Assembly: GCF_047308265.1 (NCBI RefSeq) | Contig: NZ_JBKQWY010000002.1 | Span: forward strand, 380,652 to 444,651 | From: Maricaulis sp047308265 | GTDB taxonomy: Bacteria > Pseudomonadota > Alphaproteobacteria > Caulobacterales > Maricaulaceae | Direction: 5' to 3' | Length of the DNA stretch: 64,000 nucleotides | Shown here: positions 34,373 through 42,280 of the stretch, in pieces | Layout of the letters: the number at the start of each line of letters is the position of its first letter | Numbering within the stretch: position 1 is the first letter of the stretch | Program-made: the position numbers and the translations under genes | The notes under the pieces: generated by a model | Databases searched by the model: none | What the model was told of the DNA's origin: nothing | What the model saw: the letters and a program-made list of their open reading frames with translations, nothing else

Positions 34373-35503
34373 ATGAGTGTTGTCACTCTTCGCAACCGTT
34401 TGACGGAACAGGATATTCGTCGTCTCGTAAAGGGGGATGACGAAGATCGGGCCAATGCGGCCAGCAAGATCTGTCGGCGCGTTGACAGCGGGGCGTTGAC
34501 CCAGGCCGAGCGCGAGGCCGCTGAAGGTATTCTTGAAATGATCGCCAGTGATGCCGCCGAGCTTGTCCGGAGGGCGATGGCCGTCACCCTGCGCAATTCT
34601 CCGCACCTGCCTCACGACATCGCCTGTAAGCTTGCCGCTGATATCGAAACCGTGGCCCTGCCTTTGCTGATGTCATCGCCCGTGCTGACCGATGATGACC
34701 TCCTGGAGCTGCTCGACACCTCCAACACCGTCAAGCGCAAGGCCATTGCCTCGCGGGAACAGGTGGGCACTGCGGTTGTCAAGAAGATCCTGGAAACCGG
34801 GGATGAGGCCGTCGTCAATGTGGTGGCCGCCAATAATGGCGCCTCCTTTGACAGTGAGTGTTATCAGGACGCCATGGAACGCTATGGCGACAAGACCGAG
34901 ATCATGGACAGTTTTGTGGCCCGTAGCCACCTGCCGGTCGCCATCACCGAAAAGCTGATTTCGAAAATCAGTGACGAGGCCATGCAGCGCCTGGTGAAGA
35001 CCCATGCCCTGCCGCCGCAGCTGGCCGTGGAGATCGCCGAGGAAAGTCGTGAAAGGGCCACGGTGGACCTGGTTGACCAGGCCGGGTTGGCCGAAAATCC
35101 GCGCCATTTCGTCCAGCAATTGCGATTGAATGGTCGATTGACACCGTCACTGGTTCTGCGGGCCACCTTGCGCGGACATATCGTGTTTATGGAGCATGCC
35201 CTGGCGGAGCTCGCCGGGGTCAGTCATGCCAAGGCCTGGCTTCTGGTGCATGATGCGGGGCCCTTGGGTCTGCGCGCGATTTATGATCGGACGGGTTTGC
35301 CGTCGCGCATTTTCCCGGCCTTGCGGGCCGCGCTGGATGTTTATCACGCGCTGGAGACGCCGCACGATCGTGACGGTCGGGCGCGTTTTCGTCGTCAACT
35401 GGCCGAGCGCGCGATTACCCGCTTCCAGGGTCTGCCGGAAGATGATCTGGAATATGTACTGGACCGGTTTGACGAGGATATGCGCGTCGCGATGGCCAGC
35501 TGA
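34373..35503 (+). CDS. DUF2336 domain-containing protein, first copy
   Basis: The 376-residue helical repeat protein matches DUF2336 (many alphaproteobacterial paralogues near signalling and motility genes). Typical segments are ILEMIASDAAELVRRAMAVTLRNSP, LPHDIACKLAADIETVALPLL and the VKRKAIASREQV pair. Its function is unknown; an alpha-solenoid scaffold for signalling is plausible. ATG 34373 has AAGGG upstream; the longer frame from 34331 is rejected. A TTAA-N7-TTCG element at 34294-34308 is a weak CtrA-like match. It shares a bidirectional terminator with the HPt gene downstream. Confidence 0.85.
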   Translation: MSVVTLRNRLTEQDIRRLVKGDDEDRANAASKICRRVDSGALTQAEREAAEGILEMIASDAAELVRRAMAVTLRNSPHLPHDIACKLAADIETVALPLLMSSPVLTDDDLLELLDTSNTVKRKAIASREQVGTAVVKKILETGDEAVVNVVAANNGASFDSECYQDAMERYGDKTEIMDSFVARSHLPVAITEKLISKISDEAMQRLVKTHALPPQLAVEIAEESRERATVDLVDQAGLAENPRHFVQQLRLNGRLTPSLVLRATLRGHIVFMEHALAELAGVSHAKAWLLVHDAGPLGLRAIYDRTGLPSRIFPALRAALDVYHALETPHDRDGRARFRRQLAERAITRFQGLPEDDLEYVLDRFDEDMRVAMAS

Positions 35504-35545
35504 GGCGGCTTGATGGGTCTCTCTTACCGCCAAACACCTTAAATG

Positions 35546-35574
35546 AAAAAGCCCGGCCAGGAGCCGGGCTTTTT
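35546..35574. terminator. Bidirectional terminator between DUF2336 and HPt genes
   Basis: AAAAAGCCCGGC / GCCGGGCTTTTT with a CAGGA loop (35558-35562), A-run on the left and T-run on the right, between converging genes. Confidence 0.93.
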
Positions 35575-35598
35575 AATGAATGTAACAGGCGACTAAAC

Positions 35599-36096
35599 CT
35601 AGTCGTCTTTCCATGGTTCTGCGAACTCATGGGTTTGTTTCTCCAGTTCAGCGGCCAGGGCGCCGGCAACCTGGTCATCCGTATTGCGAATGTTTTGGCT
35701 CAGAGCCGCGCGGATAGCGTGAACATGGGCGATGGCCAAAGCCTTGGACGCCACATCGCGTTTTTCTTGCATGTCGATCATCTTGGTCAAGGATGCGGAG
35801 ATCCGGGTGATGATCGGAAATTCATAGGTCGAACCCAGCCCGCGCAGATCATGGGCGCGAATGAAGAGGGTTTCACCTTCTTCGCCCTTGAGGCCCTTGG
35901 CCATCACGGCCTTCGCGGCATCCTCAAGCTTGGTCACTTCTTCCTCGAGCCAGCCCTGGAATTGGCCGCGCATGTCTTTGAGCGCATCCTCGGCTTTTTC
36001 GATCAGGTGAAGATCGCCCTGTGAGATCGGGCCGCCAACCTTGATCTGCAGCATATTGGGCGGCGTGATCATTTCGGCTTCGTCAGGCTGCGCCAT
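35599..36096 (-). CDS. HPt (histidine phosphotransfer) domain protein
   Basis: The 165-residue helical protein has the phosphotransfer motif FIRAHDLRGLGSTYE, with a His in an HxLRG-type context as in HPt domains. An acidic N-terminus precedes it (MAQPDEAEMIT). It probably relays phosphoryl groups to the receiver protein encoded just upstream, in the same direction and 26 bases away. GGAAGGA precedes the ATG. The sensor kinase is not in the window. Confidence 0.85.
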   Translation of the reverse strand: MAQPDEAEMITPPNMLQIKVGGPISQGDLHLIEKAEDALKDMRGQFQGWLEEEVTKLEDAAKAVMAKGLKGEEGETLFIRAHDLRGLGSTYEFPIITRISASLTKMIDMQEKRDVASKALAIAHVHAIRAALSQNIRNTDDQVAGALAAELEKQTHEFAEPWKDD

Positions 36097-36122
36097 GGAG
36101 TCTTCCTTCCACTGGTATGCGA

Positions 36123-36629
36123 TTAGCCGGCCATCATGGCCGGAGTGTCCGGTCGCGGCGTGGCGCGACGATCGGGGCCGAAGAAGGTTTCGGTCTCGAT
36201 AAACGGACGATTGGAGGTCAGAACCGAGCGCAGGCAGCGCGCCAGGCCCTCGGCGGTGAAGGGTTTGACGAGAACATCATTGACGCCGGCATTGCGGGCC
36301 TGGCGCAGTTTCTCGGTCTGGGAATAGGCAGTCAGCATGATCACCGGCAGATAGGGGGCCGGACTGGCCATCGGATTGCGCAACTGGCGCACGAGCTCAA
36401 TCCCGTCGAGCGGCTTCATCTTCCAGTCTGTGATCATCAGATCGACATGTTGTTTTTTGAGCAGGGTCAGGGCGCGTTCCGCGTTGTCGGTCTCGATCAC
36501 CTGGGCACAGCCCAGGGCCTGAAGAGTGACACGCAGGGCTCCGCGCAGCGCTGCGTTGTCGTCAACGATCAGCACTTTGTATGCGGCAAAACTGGCGTGT
36601 TCAGCGGTCATCTGGTCCTGGCTCGACAT
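36123..36629 (-). CDS. Single-domain response regulator (CheY-like)
   Basis: The 168-residue protein has a receiver domain (about 15-140): VLIVDDNAALRGAL (acidic pair), MITDWKMKPLDG (phosphorylatable Asp), MLTAYS (Thr/Ser) and VLVKPF (Lys). A proline-rich tail follows (FGPDRRATPRPDTPAMM) with no output domain. It likely works as a phosphate partner of the adjacent HPt protein. A second in-frame ATG at 36611 is possible. A CtrA-like box lies about 40 bases upstream. Confidence 0.92.
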   Translation of the reverse strand: MSSQDQMTAEHASFAAYKVLIVDDNAALRGALRVTLQALGCAQVIETDNAERALTLLKKQHVDLMITDWKMKPLDGIELVRQLRNPMASPAPYLPVIMLTAYSQTEKLRQARNAGVNDVLVKPFTAEGLARCLRSVLTSNRPFIETETFFGPDRRATPRPDTPAMMAG

Positions 36630-36667
36630 TTCACGTCCAAATCGACCATCAAGCTAGGGTATTTTAC

Positions 36668-36682
36668 TTAACGTGACGCTAA
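36668..36682 (-). promoter_or_regulatory. CtrA-like box upstream of the response regulator
   Basis: On the plus strand TTAA-CGTGACG-CTAA; on the minus strand TTAG-N7-TTAA, one base off the CtrA consensus. It lies 39-53 bases upstream of the receiver gene start, in the 73-base gap after nadK. Confidence 0.5.
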
Positions 36683-36702
36683 GCCGCAGGCCGGTTTTGG
36701 CC

Positions 36703-37476
36703 TCAGTTTTCGAACTGTTCAATCAGGATCCGTTCGGACAGATTTCTGTCCTTGTCGAACAACATGGTCAGGCAAATATCGCGGGCTTCGGCGACCTCGA
36801 CATGTGTGACCTCGCGAAACTCCTGATTGTCGGCGACGGCAGACACGGGCCGGCGCATGGGATCGATGACGTCAAACCCAACGCGTGCCGCATGCGGCAA
36901 CAGGGCGCCGCGCCATCGACGGGGCCGGAAGGCGCTGATCGGGGTCAAGGCGAGAACCCGGCTGTCGAGCGGCAGGATTGGGCCGTGCGCCGAGAGATTA
37001 TAGGCGGTGGACCCAGCGGGCGTGGCGACCATCACCCCGTCGGCCTGGAGGCTGTCCAGACGTTCGCGGCCATCAATGGAGATGCGGATCTTGGCTGTCT
37101 GGCTGGTTTCACGCAGCAGGGAGACTTCATTGATCGCGAGCGCCGTGAAGCTCTTTCCATGAATGTCTGTTCCGGTCGCCCGCAACGGGCGGATGCGGGC
37201 GCGGTCGGCCTGGGCCAGGCGTTTGGGTAGGTTATTGGCCGAGAAATCATTCATTAAGAATCCGACCGACCCGAAATTCATTCCGAACACGCTGGCACCG
37301 GTCTCGATCGAGGCATGCAGCGCATCCAGCATCACGCCGTCCCCGCCCAGGGCGATCAAGGTCGTCGCGTCTTTCAGCGGAACAGAGCCATAGCGATCTT
37401 CCAGCATGGTGCGGGCCGCCTTGGCGTCGTCGCGGGGGCTGGAGAAATAGGCAAAAGCGGGAGGTGTGGAGGTCAA
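36703..37476 (-). CDS. nadK: NAD kinase
   Basis: The 257-residue protein has the NAD kinase motifs LIALGGDGVMLDAL, NFGSVGFLMN, ALNEVSL-like segment (ALAINEVSL), and QADGVMVATPAGSTAYNLSAHGPIL. It phosphorylates NAD to NADP with ATP or polyphosphate. I start at TTG 37476 to keep the typical alphaproteobacterial length; the frame is open 99 bases further to 37575 but would overlap the DUF2336 gene. It sits 31 bases after DUF2336 copy 2, so the two may share a transcript. Confidence 0.95.
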   Translation of the reverse strand: MTSTPPAFAYFSSPRDDAKAARTMLEDRYGSVPLKDATTLIALGGDGVMLDALHASIETGASVFGMNFGSVGFLMNDFSANNLPKRLAQADRARIRPLRATGTDIHGKSFTALAINEVSLLRETSQTAKIRISIDGRERLDSLQADGVMVATPAGSTAYNLSAHGPILPLDSRVLALTPISAFRPRRWRGALLPHAARVGFDVIDPMRRPVSAVADNQEFREVTHVEVAEARDICLTMLFDKDRNLSERILIEQFEN

Positions 37477-37507
37477 GTCAAAACGCCTGCTCGAAACGAG
37501 CGCGTAT

Positions 37508-38566
37508 TCAACTCCGCGAACCCATCTGGCGCAAGACCTTGCTGGCTTTGTCTGCACCATACATGCGGAAGACATTGGCGGCGGCTGTCATGGCATCGCC
37601 TTCAAGGACCTGGTGGATGCGTCCGGCCTTCATCAGCGCCTTGTGAATGATGGGATAGGCACCGCGGTTTAACTCGGCGGCCTGGCAGGCCATGGCCGCT
37701 GCGCGCACGCCATTCATCGCCAGGGCGACCCGCCATTGTGCCGGAGTGATGCTGCACAAATGGGCGATCGCGTGATCAAAGACCGGGATATTGCCGGCCT
37801 TGATGGCGGTCAGTGCGAATTCGCCCGTCAAACGACCGGCCTCAATGGCGTCGGCGACAGTCTTGGCGGCTTCTTCGTCCTTGCTTTCGGACGTGGCGCT
37901 GAGCGCCGTCTCAATCGTCAGTTTCTCGACCTTGGCCTTGTCCAGGCCAAAGCGACGATACATTTCCTCGCGCCAGTTCTCCGGCAGCATGATGCACAAC
38001 TGTGTCGCGAACTCGGTCGACAAGTCATGCCGACGGGCCAAGGCCTCACGCAGTTTCGGATTGTCTTTGGCCACTGTGAGGCAGATGTCCAGCGTATTCT
38101 CGCTGATCTCGGCGGTATCGTTATTGGCCAGAGCGCGCAGGATCGGCGCTTCCGCCGGCTCGGCCAGAATATCGGTGACCACAAGGGCCAGATTGGGTCG
38201 GGCTGCCAGCGTGCGGCGGTGATCGCGCGACCCGTCGCGGGCCAGATCCACCATGTCCTTTTCCGTGAGGGTTTTGGACTTCTTGATGACCAGGCTGGCA
38301 ACCTCGATCTCTTCAAAAGCGAGATGGCGAATAATGGAGTGGGGTGCCCAGCGACACACAGCTAGCTTCTCGGCCATATGCACTTTGGACGGGGTGTTGG
38401 CCTTGGTTGAAACCATGACCAGAATTTCGCCCGCAATCTCACCTGCGACCTCGGACAGGGGCTGCGCGGTACACAGATCTGTGATCCCAATCGCCAGCTC
38501 ATTCTGCTTGGATGGGTCTCGCAGTCGGGCCAGGTGGGTAATGGTGTGTACGGCGTTACTCGTCAT
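37508..38566 (-). CDS. DUF2336 domain-containing protein, second copy
   Basis: The 352-residue helical repeat protein belongs to DUF2336: RALANNDTAEISENTLDICLTVAKDNPKLREALARRHDLS and TLAARPNLALVVTDIL are typical blocks. It is paralogous to the copy at 34373 with low overall similarity. It precedes nadK in the same direction. The gap before its start (38567-38663) holds TTGA-N7-TTAA on the plus strand (38624-38638), a one-mismatch CtrA-like element shared with divergent egtB. Confidence 0.85.
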   Translation of the reverse strand: MTSNAVHTITHLARLRDPSKQNELAIGITDLCTAQPLSEVAGEIAGEILVMVSTKANTPSKVHMAEKLAVCRWAPHSIIRHLAFEEIEVASLVIKKSKTLTEKDMVDLARDGSRDHRRTLAARPNLALVVTDILAEPAEAPILRALANNDTAEISENTLDICLTVAKDNPKLREALARRHDLSTEFATQLCIMLPENWREEMYRRFGLDKAKVEKLTIETALSATSESKDEEAAKTVADAIEAGRLTGEFALTAIKAGNIPVFDHAIAHLCSITPAQWRVALAMNGVRAAAMACQAAELNRGAYPIIHKALMKAGRIHQVLEGDAMTAAANVFRMYGADKASKVLRQMGSRS

Positions 38567-38663
38567 GTCTTCAAAGGCAGCGGATTACAAAAACATCGTC
38601 AATCTGGTCTTATAGGCTGTGCCTTGAAAACTTATTAATTTGTTGAAATGGAAGGCGACACCG

Positions 38664-39932
38664 ATGGTCGACATCGCAAATTCCGATCTAATATTTAATA
38701 ACTACTGCAAAGTTCGAAACAACTCTCAAGCATGGGTTGTGGATCTGAGTGCCGAGGACATGGTGGTCCAATCCATGCCGGATGTATCGCCCACGAAATG
38801 GCATCTCGCTCACACGACCTGGTTTTGGGAGACCTTTCTGCTGCGCGAACACCTGCCGGGATATCAAGAGTTTTCCACAAAATTCAATTATTTGTTCAAT
38901 TCATACTACGACCGTGTCGGGGCGCGTCACCCCAGACCGGAACGCGGCCTGCTCACTCGCCCCTCGATCGACGAGGTGATGGCCTATCGGGCCCATGTCG
39001 ATGCGGGCATGGCGTCTCTGCTTGAAACCGGATGCAGCGAAAAGTTGCAGGCGCTGATAACCTTGGGCCTCGCGCACGAAGAACAGCATCAAGAGCTGAT
39101 GTTGATGGATATCAAACATGTCCTGTCGCGCCATCCCTTCGCGCCTGTCGCATTTTCACGTGCGCCTGTGCCCGCGGAAGGGAGCGAGGACGAAGCGTCA
39201 ACGGGCTGGATCGACGTCAAGGGCGGGGTGTTTGCCTTTGGCATGCAGGATGACGGCTTTCATTTTGACAATGAGGGTCCGGTGCATCAGGCCGTGCTCA
39301 CTGATTTTGCACTGGCGCGTCATCCGGTCACCAATGCCGAGTATCTCGCCTTCATCGAAGACGGCGGGTATGCCGATCCTACACTCTGGCTGTCTGATGG
39401 CTGGGCGCATATCCAGGCCGAGGGTTGGACGGCACCACTGTATTGGCGGCGCGAGGCGTCGGGCTGGCGCGAATTCACCCTGCATGGGGAACAGCCCCTC
39501 GACCCGCACCAGCCTGTGGTGCATCTGAGTTATTATGAGGCATCAGCCTATGCTGAATGGGCCGGCGCGCGTCTGCCCGAAGAGCGTGAGTGGGAGCATG
39601 CGGCTCGCACGCTGGCGGGACCCGAGGTCGCTGGGGCGCAGCCGGGCGTGTCAGCGCACCCGTCAGCCCGCAGTGCGCCACACGGACAGCTGGCTCAGAT
39701 GATGGGCGGGGTGTGGGAATGGACCCGTTCCGCCTATAGCGCCTATCCGCGTTACAAGGCGCCTCCGGGGGCTGTGGGTGAATACAATGGAAAATTCATG
39801 TGCGGGCAGTTCGTTCTGCGCGGTGGATGTGTTGCGACACCGGCCGGGCATGCACGTGTGAGCTATCGCAATTTCTTCCCGCCGCACGCGCGCTGGGCCT
39901 TCGCCGGATTGCGTCTGGCCAAAGACATTTGA
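38664..39932 (+). CDS. egtB: Ergothioneine biosynthesis sulfoxide synthase EgtB
   Basis: The 422-residue protein has an N-terminal DinB_2 domain with HLAHTTWFWE and HEEQHQELMLMDIKH, holding the iron-binding His residues, and a C-terminal FGE-sulfatase domain (about 190-420) with SYYEASAYAEWAGARLPEEREWEHAAR. EgtB couples the trimethylhistidine hercynine to a thiol with O2 in ergothioneine synthesis. GGAAGG lies 8 bases before ATG 38664; the frame upstream (38640) is not needed. Its usual partner, the methyltransferase EgtD, is not next door. Confidence 0.93.
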   Translation: MVDIANSDLIFNNYCKVRNNSQAWVVDLSAEDMVVQSMPDVSPTKWHLAHTTWFWETFLLREHLPGYQEFSTKFNYLFNSYYDRVGARHPRPERGLLTRPSIDEVMAYRAHVDAGMASLLETGCSEKLQALITLGLAHEEQHQELMLMDIKHVLSRHPFAPVAFSRAPVPAEGSEDEASTGWIDVKGGVFAFGMQDDGFHFDNEGPVHQAVLTDFALARHPVTNAEYLAFIEDGGYADPTLWLSDGWAHIQAEGWTAPLYWRREASGWREFTLHGEQPLDPHQPVVHLSYYEASAYAEWAGARLPEEREWEHAARTLAGPEVAGAQPGVSAHPSARSAPHGQLAQMMGGVWEWTRSAYSAYPRYKAPPGAVGEYNGKFMCGQFVLRGGCVATPAGHARVSYRNFFPPHARWAFAGLRLAKDI

Positions 39933-40072
39933 CGTCGGCGGGACAAAAGTCGATCTTGGGCTTGGCGGGCTCGAAGAGGCGTAAACGCCCGGCAGAACCC
40001 GGCCAGACGGTTTCAAGCGAGACAGTCCGTCGGCGGACGAGATCTCGCGATCGATAAGGGGAGGAGAACCCA

Positions 40073-40840
40073 ATGGACGATCAAGCCGCGTTTTCCGCGC
40101 GTGAACTGGTCACGGATGAAGAATGGCAAGCCCGCTGCAGCCTGGCGGCCCTGTATCGCCTGGTGCGTATGCATGGCTGGGATGATCTGTTTTTCACCCA
40201 TATTTCCATGCGTGTGCCGGGACCGGACGAGCACTTCCTGATCAATCCGTTCGGATTGTTGTATGAGGATGTGACGGCCTCGAATCTGGTGAAGGTCGAT
40301 CTGGAGGGCAATGTCCTGCCGCCCTCACGCTATGGCATCAATCCCGCAGGTTTCACCATTCATTCGGCGCTTCACGCTGCGCGACATGATGTGAAAGTGG
40401 CGATCCATCTGCATTCCGATGCCGGCGTGGCGGTGGCGGCCCAGAAGGGCGGATTGCGACCGATCTCCCAGCTCGCGATGAATATCATGAATGATATCGC
40501 CTATCACGATTATGAGGGCCTGGCCCTGGAGGAGGACGAGAAGGTCCGCCTTGTGGGTGATCTGGGCGAAAAGAATCTCATGATCCTGCGCAATCACGGC
40601 ACGTTGGCTGTTGGCGACCACCCGTTTAGCGCGTATGTTCGCCTTTATCTCCTGGAGCGTGCGTGCAAGATCCAGGTGATGGCACAGGCAGGCGGGGAGC
40701 TGGTCGAATGGGATCAGAAAATGCAGGACCGTGTCTTCGGGCAATCCTCCGAAATTGCCTCGAACGAACTCTTCAAGGAGATCGCCTGGGCCGCCGTACT
40801 CGACCGTGTCCGTCGGGAGAGTCCGGGTTTCGACGTCTGA
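40073..40840 (+). CDS. Class II aldolase/adducin family protein
   Basis: The 255-residue protein fits the class II aldolase/adducin fold: FFTHISMRVPGPDEHFLINPFGLLY, HSALHAARHDVKVAIHLHSDAG (metal-binding His pair) and ILRNHGTLAVG (third His). Such proteins are fuculose- or ribulose-phosphate aldolase-like, though adducin-type members often have unknown substrates. GGGGAGGAG precedes the ATG. It has a 140-base gap from egtB and the next gene begins 14 bases later, so it may lead a two-gene unit. Confidence 0.88.
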   Translation: MDDQAAFSARELVTDEEWQARCSLAALYRLVRMHGWDDLFFTHISMRVPGPDEHFLINPFGLLYEDVTASNLVKVDLEGNVLPPSRYGINPAGFTIHSALHAARHDVKVAIHLHSDAGVAVAAQKGGLRPISQLAMNIMNDIAYHDYEGLALEEDEKVRLVGDLGEKNLMILRNHGTLAVGDHPFSAYVRLYLLERACKIQVMAQAGGELVEWDQKMQDRVFGQSSEIASNELFKEIAWAAVLDRVRRESPGFDV

Positions 40841-40854
40841 CATACAGACCCGAT

Positions 40855-41682
40855 GTGTCGGAGCGCCGTCGATGGCGAGCGATCCGCACCCTGTTTTTGA
40901 TGACCGGTCTGGGCCTTGTCGCCTGGGCCGGTTTTTCTTGGGAGGCGCACGCCGGAGCCTGGACCCAGAGGCGGGGCGAGGGTGTGTGGATTTCCACGGT
41001 CCAAGTCAATCGCTCGAATGCGGCGTATGACGCGGACGGAGCGGTGATTGCCGACCGGATCTTCCACAAGGATGAGGCGTCCCAGTATGGCGAGATCGGG
41101 TTGAGTGATCAAACTACCCTCGTCACGCGTCTGGCCTGGCAGACGGTCCGCATGCGCGCGGGTCCCAATGCCGACAGCGCTGAAGGGCTGGGAGCCAGCG
41201 AGATCGGTCTGCGCCGCCAGCTCCATACCGCCGGGCCTTATGTGGTCTCCTCCCAGCTCAGCGTGCTGATACCCGGTGAGGGAGAAAACCTGTCCAATCA
41301 GCCGCTGGGAGAGGGGGGATGGGCCTCAGATCTGAGGCTCCTGGCGGGACGCAGTCTGGATGAGGGTGTGTTCGACGGGTTTGTGGATGCCCAGCTGGGC
41401 TGGCGCTGGCGGGACGGGACACGGCTGGACGAGGCGCGGCTCGATCTGACCTGGGGGCAAGCCCTGGCCTCGCGCATCGACCTTTTGCTGCAATCGCATT
41501 CGGTCTGGAGTGTGGAGGGCGGCCGGGGCGTTCAATCCAGCTTTGCCCAGCACAAGCTCAGCGCCTCTCTCCTGGTGGAGTGGCGCGGGCGTCAGGTTCA
41601 GGCGGGAGTGTCGACAACCCCGTTGGGCCGCAATTCTCAACGCGAAAGGGCGGTCTTCTTCAGCGTCTGGCGCCGGTTCTGA
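40855..41682 (+). CDS. Secreted protein of unknown function
   Basis: The 275-residue protein starts at GTG 40855 with a basic start (VSERRRWRAIR), a hydrophobic signal segment (LFLMTGLGLVAWAGFS) and AHAGAW near the cleavage site. The mature part is rich in Trp, Arg and beta-like patterns (LLLQSHSVWSVEGG, KLSASLLVEWRGRQ), which resembles an outer-membrane barrel. No family recognised. The start lacks a clear ribosome-binding site. It might also start at ATG 40900, but that would drop the basic N-region of the signal peptide. Confidence 0.7.
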   Translation: MSERRRWRAIRTLFLMTGLGLVAWAGFSWEAHAGAWTQRRGEGVWISTVQVNRSNAAYDADGAVIADRIFHKDEASQYGEIGLSDQTTLVTRLAWQTVRMRAGPNADSAEGLGASEIGLRRQLHTAGPYVVSSQLSVLIPGEGENLSNQPLGEGGWASDLRLLAGRSLDEGVFDGFVDAQLGWRWRDGTRLDEARLDLTWGQALASRIDLLLQSHSVWSVEGGRGVQSSFAQHKLSASLLVEWRGRQVQAGVSTTPLGRNSQRERAVFFSVWRRF

Positions 41683-41728
41683 CCGCCCGTCTCTATGGCG
41701 TTGGCCCCGGATTTGGCAGGGAGCCTGC

Positions 41729-42196
41729 CTATTCGCTCACCACGCTGGTGGCGTCCTGCGCTGTTGTCTCGACCGCCAGATAGGCGATCACATCGCGGCG
41801 GGCTGCGGCGTCGCGCAGGCCGACAAAACTCATGCGATTGCCCGGCACCATGGCGCGCGGGTTTTCAATCCAGCTGTCCAGTGTCGCGGCATCCCATACC
41901 AGTCCGCTTTCGCTCAGCGGACGGGAATAGTTGAACGTCTCATTATAGGCGGCTGACGCCCCCACAATGCCCCACAGGTTCGGACCAACCGTATTGCGGC
42001 CGCCCTCGGTGAGTGTGTGACAGGACTGGCAGCGGCGAAATTGACGGGCGCCATTGCTCAGATTCGCCTCGAGATAGCCCTCGCCCAGCGCGGCGAGAAC
42101 AGCCTGGGTGGCGGTGTCGGCGGCCTCATCCTGGGCCAGGGCCGGGGTGCTGAGTGCAAGCGTGGCCGCAGTCAGGGAAAAAACAAAACGTGACAT
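41729..42196 (-). CDS. Class I cytochrome c
   Basis: The 155-residue protein has a signal peptide (cut near LAQDEAAD), the heme site CQSCH (about residue 57) and an axial Met in MVPGNRMSFVGL near the C-terminus, as in cytochrome c2-like carriers of periplasmic electron transfer. GGAG lies 6 bases before ATG 42196, better than TTG 42199. It lies 84 bases after the nitrilase-fold gene, on the same strand. Confidence 0.92.
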   Translation of the reverse strand: MSRFVFSLTAATLALSTPALAQDEAADTATQAVLAALGEGYLEANLSNGARQFRRCQSCHTLTEGGRNTVGPNLWGIVGASAAYNETFNYSRPLSESGLVWDAATLDSWIENPRAMVPGNRMSFVGLRDAAARRDVIAYLAVETTAQDATSVVSE

Positions 42197-42280
42197 CAAG
42201 AACTCCGATATGTGTCCCTCTTAGCCTATATACCGCAATTCGCCCCATGCCCAATGCGTCAGCATGGCGCGGGGGCAGAT

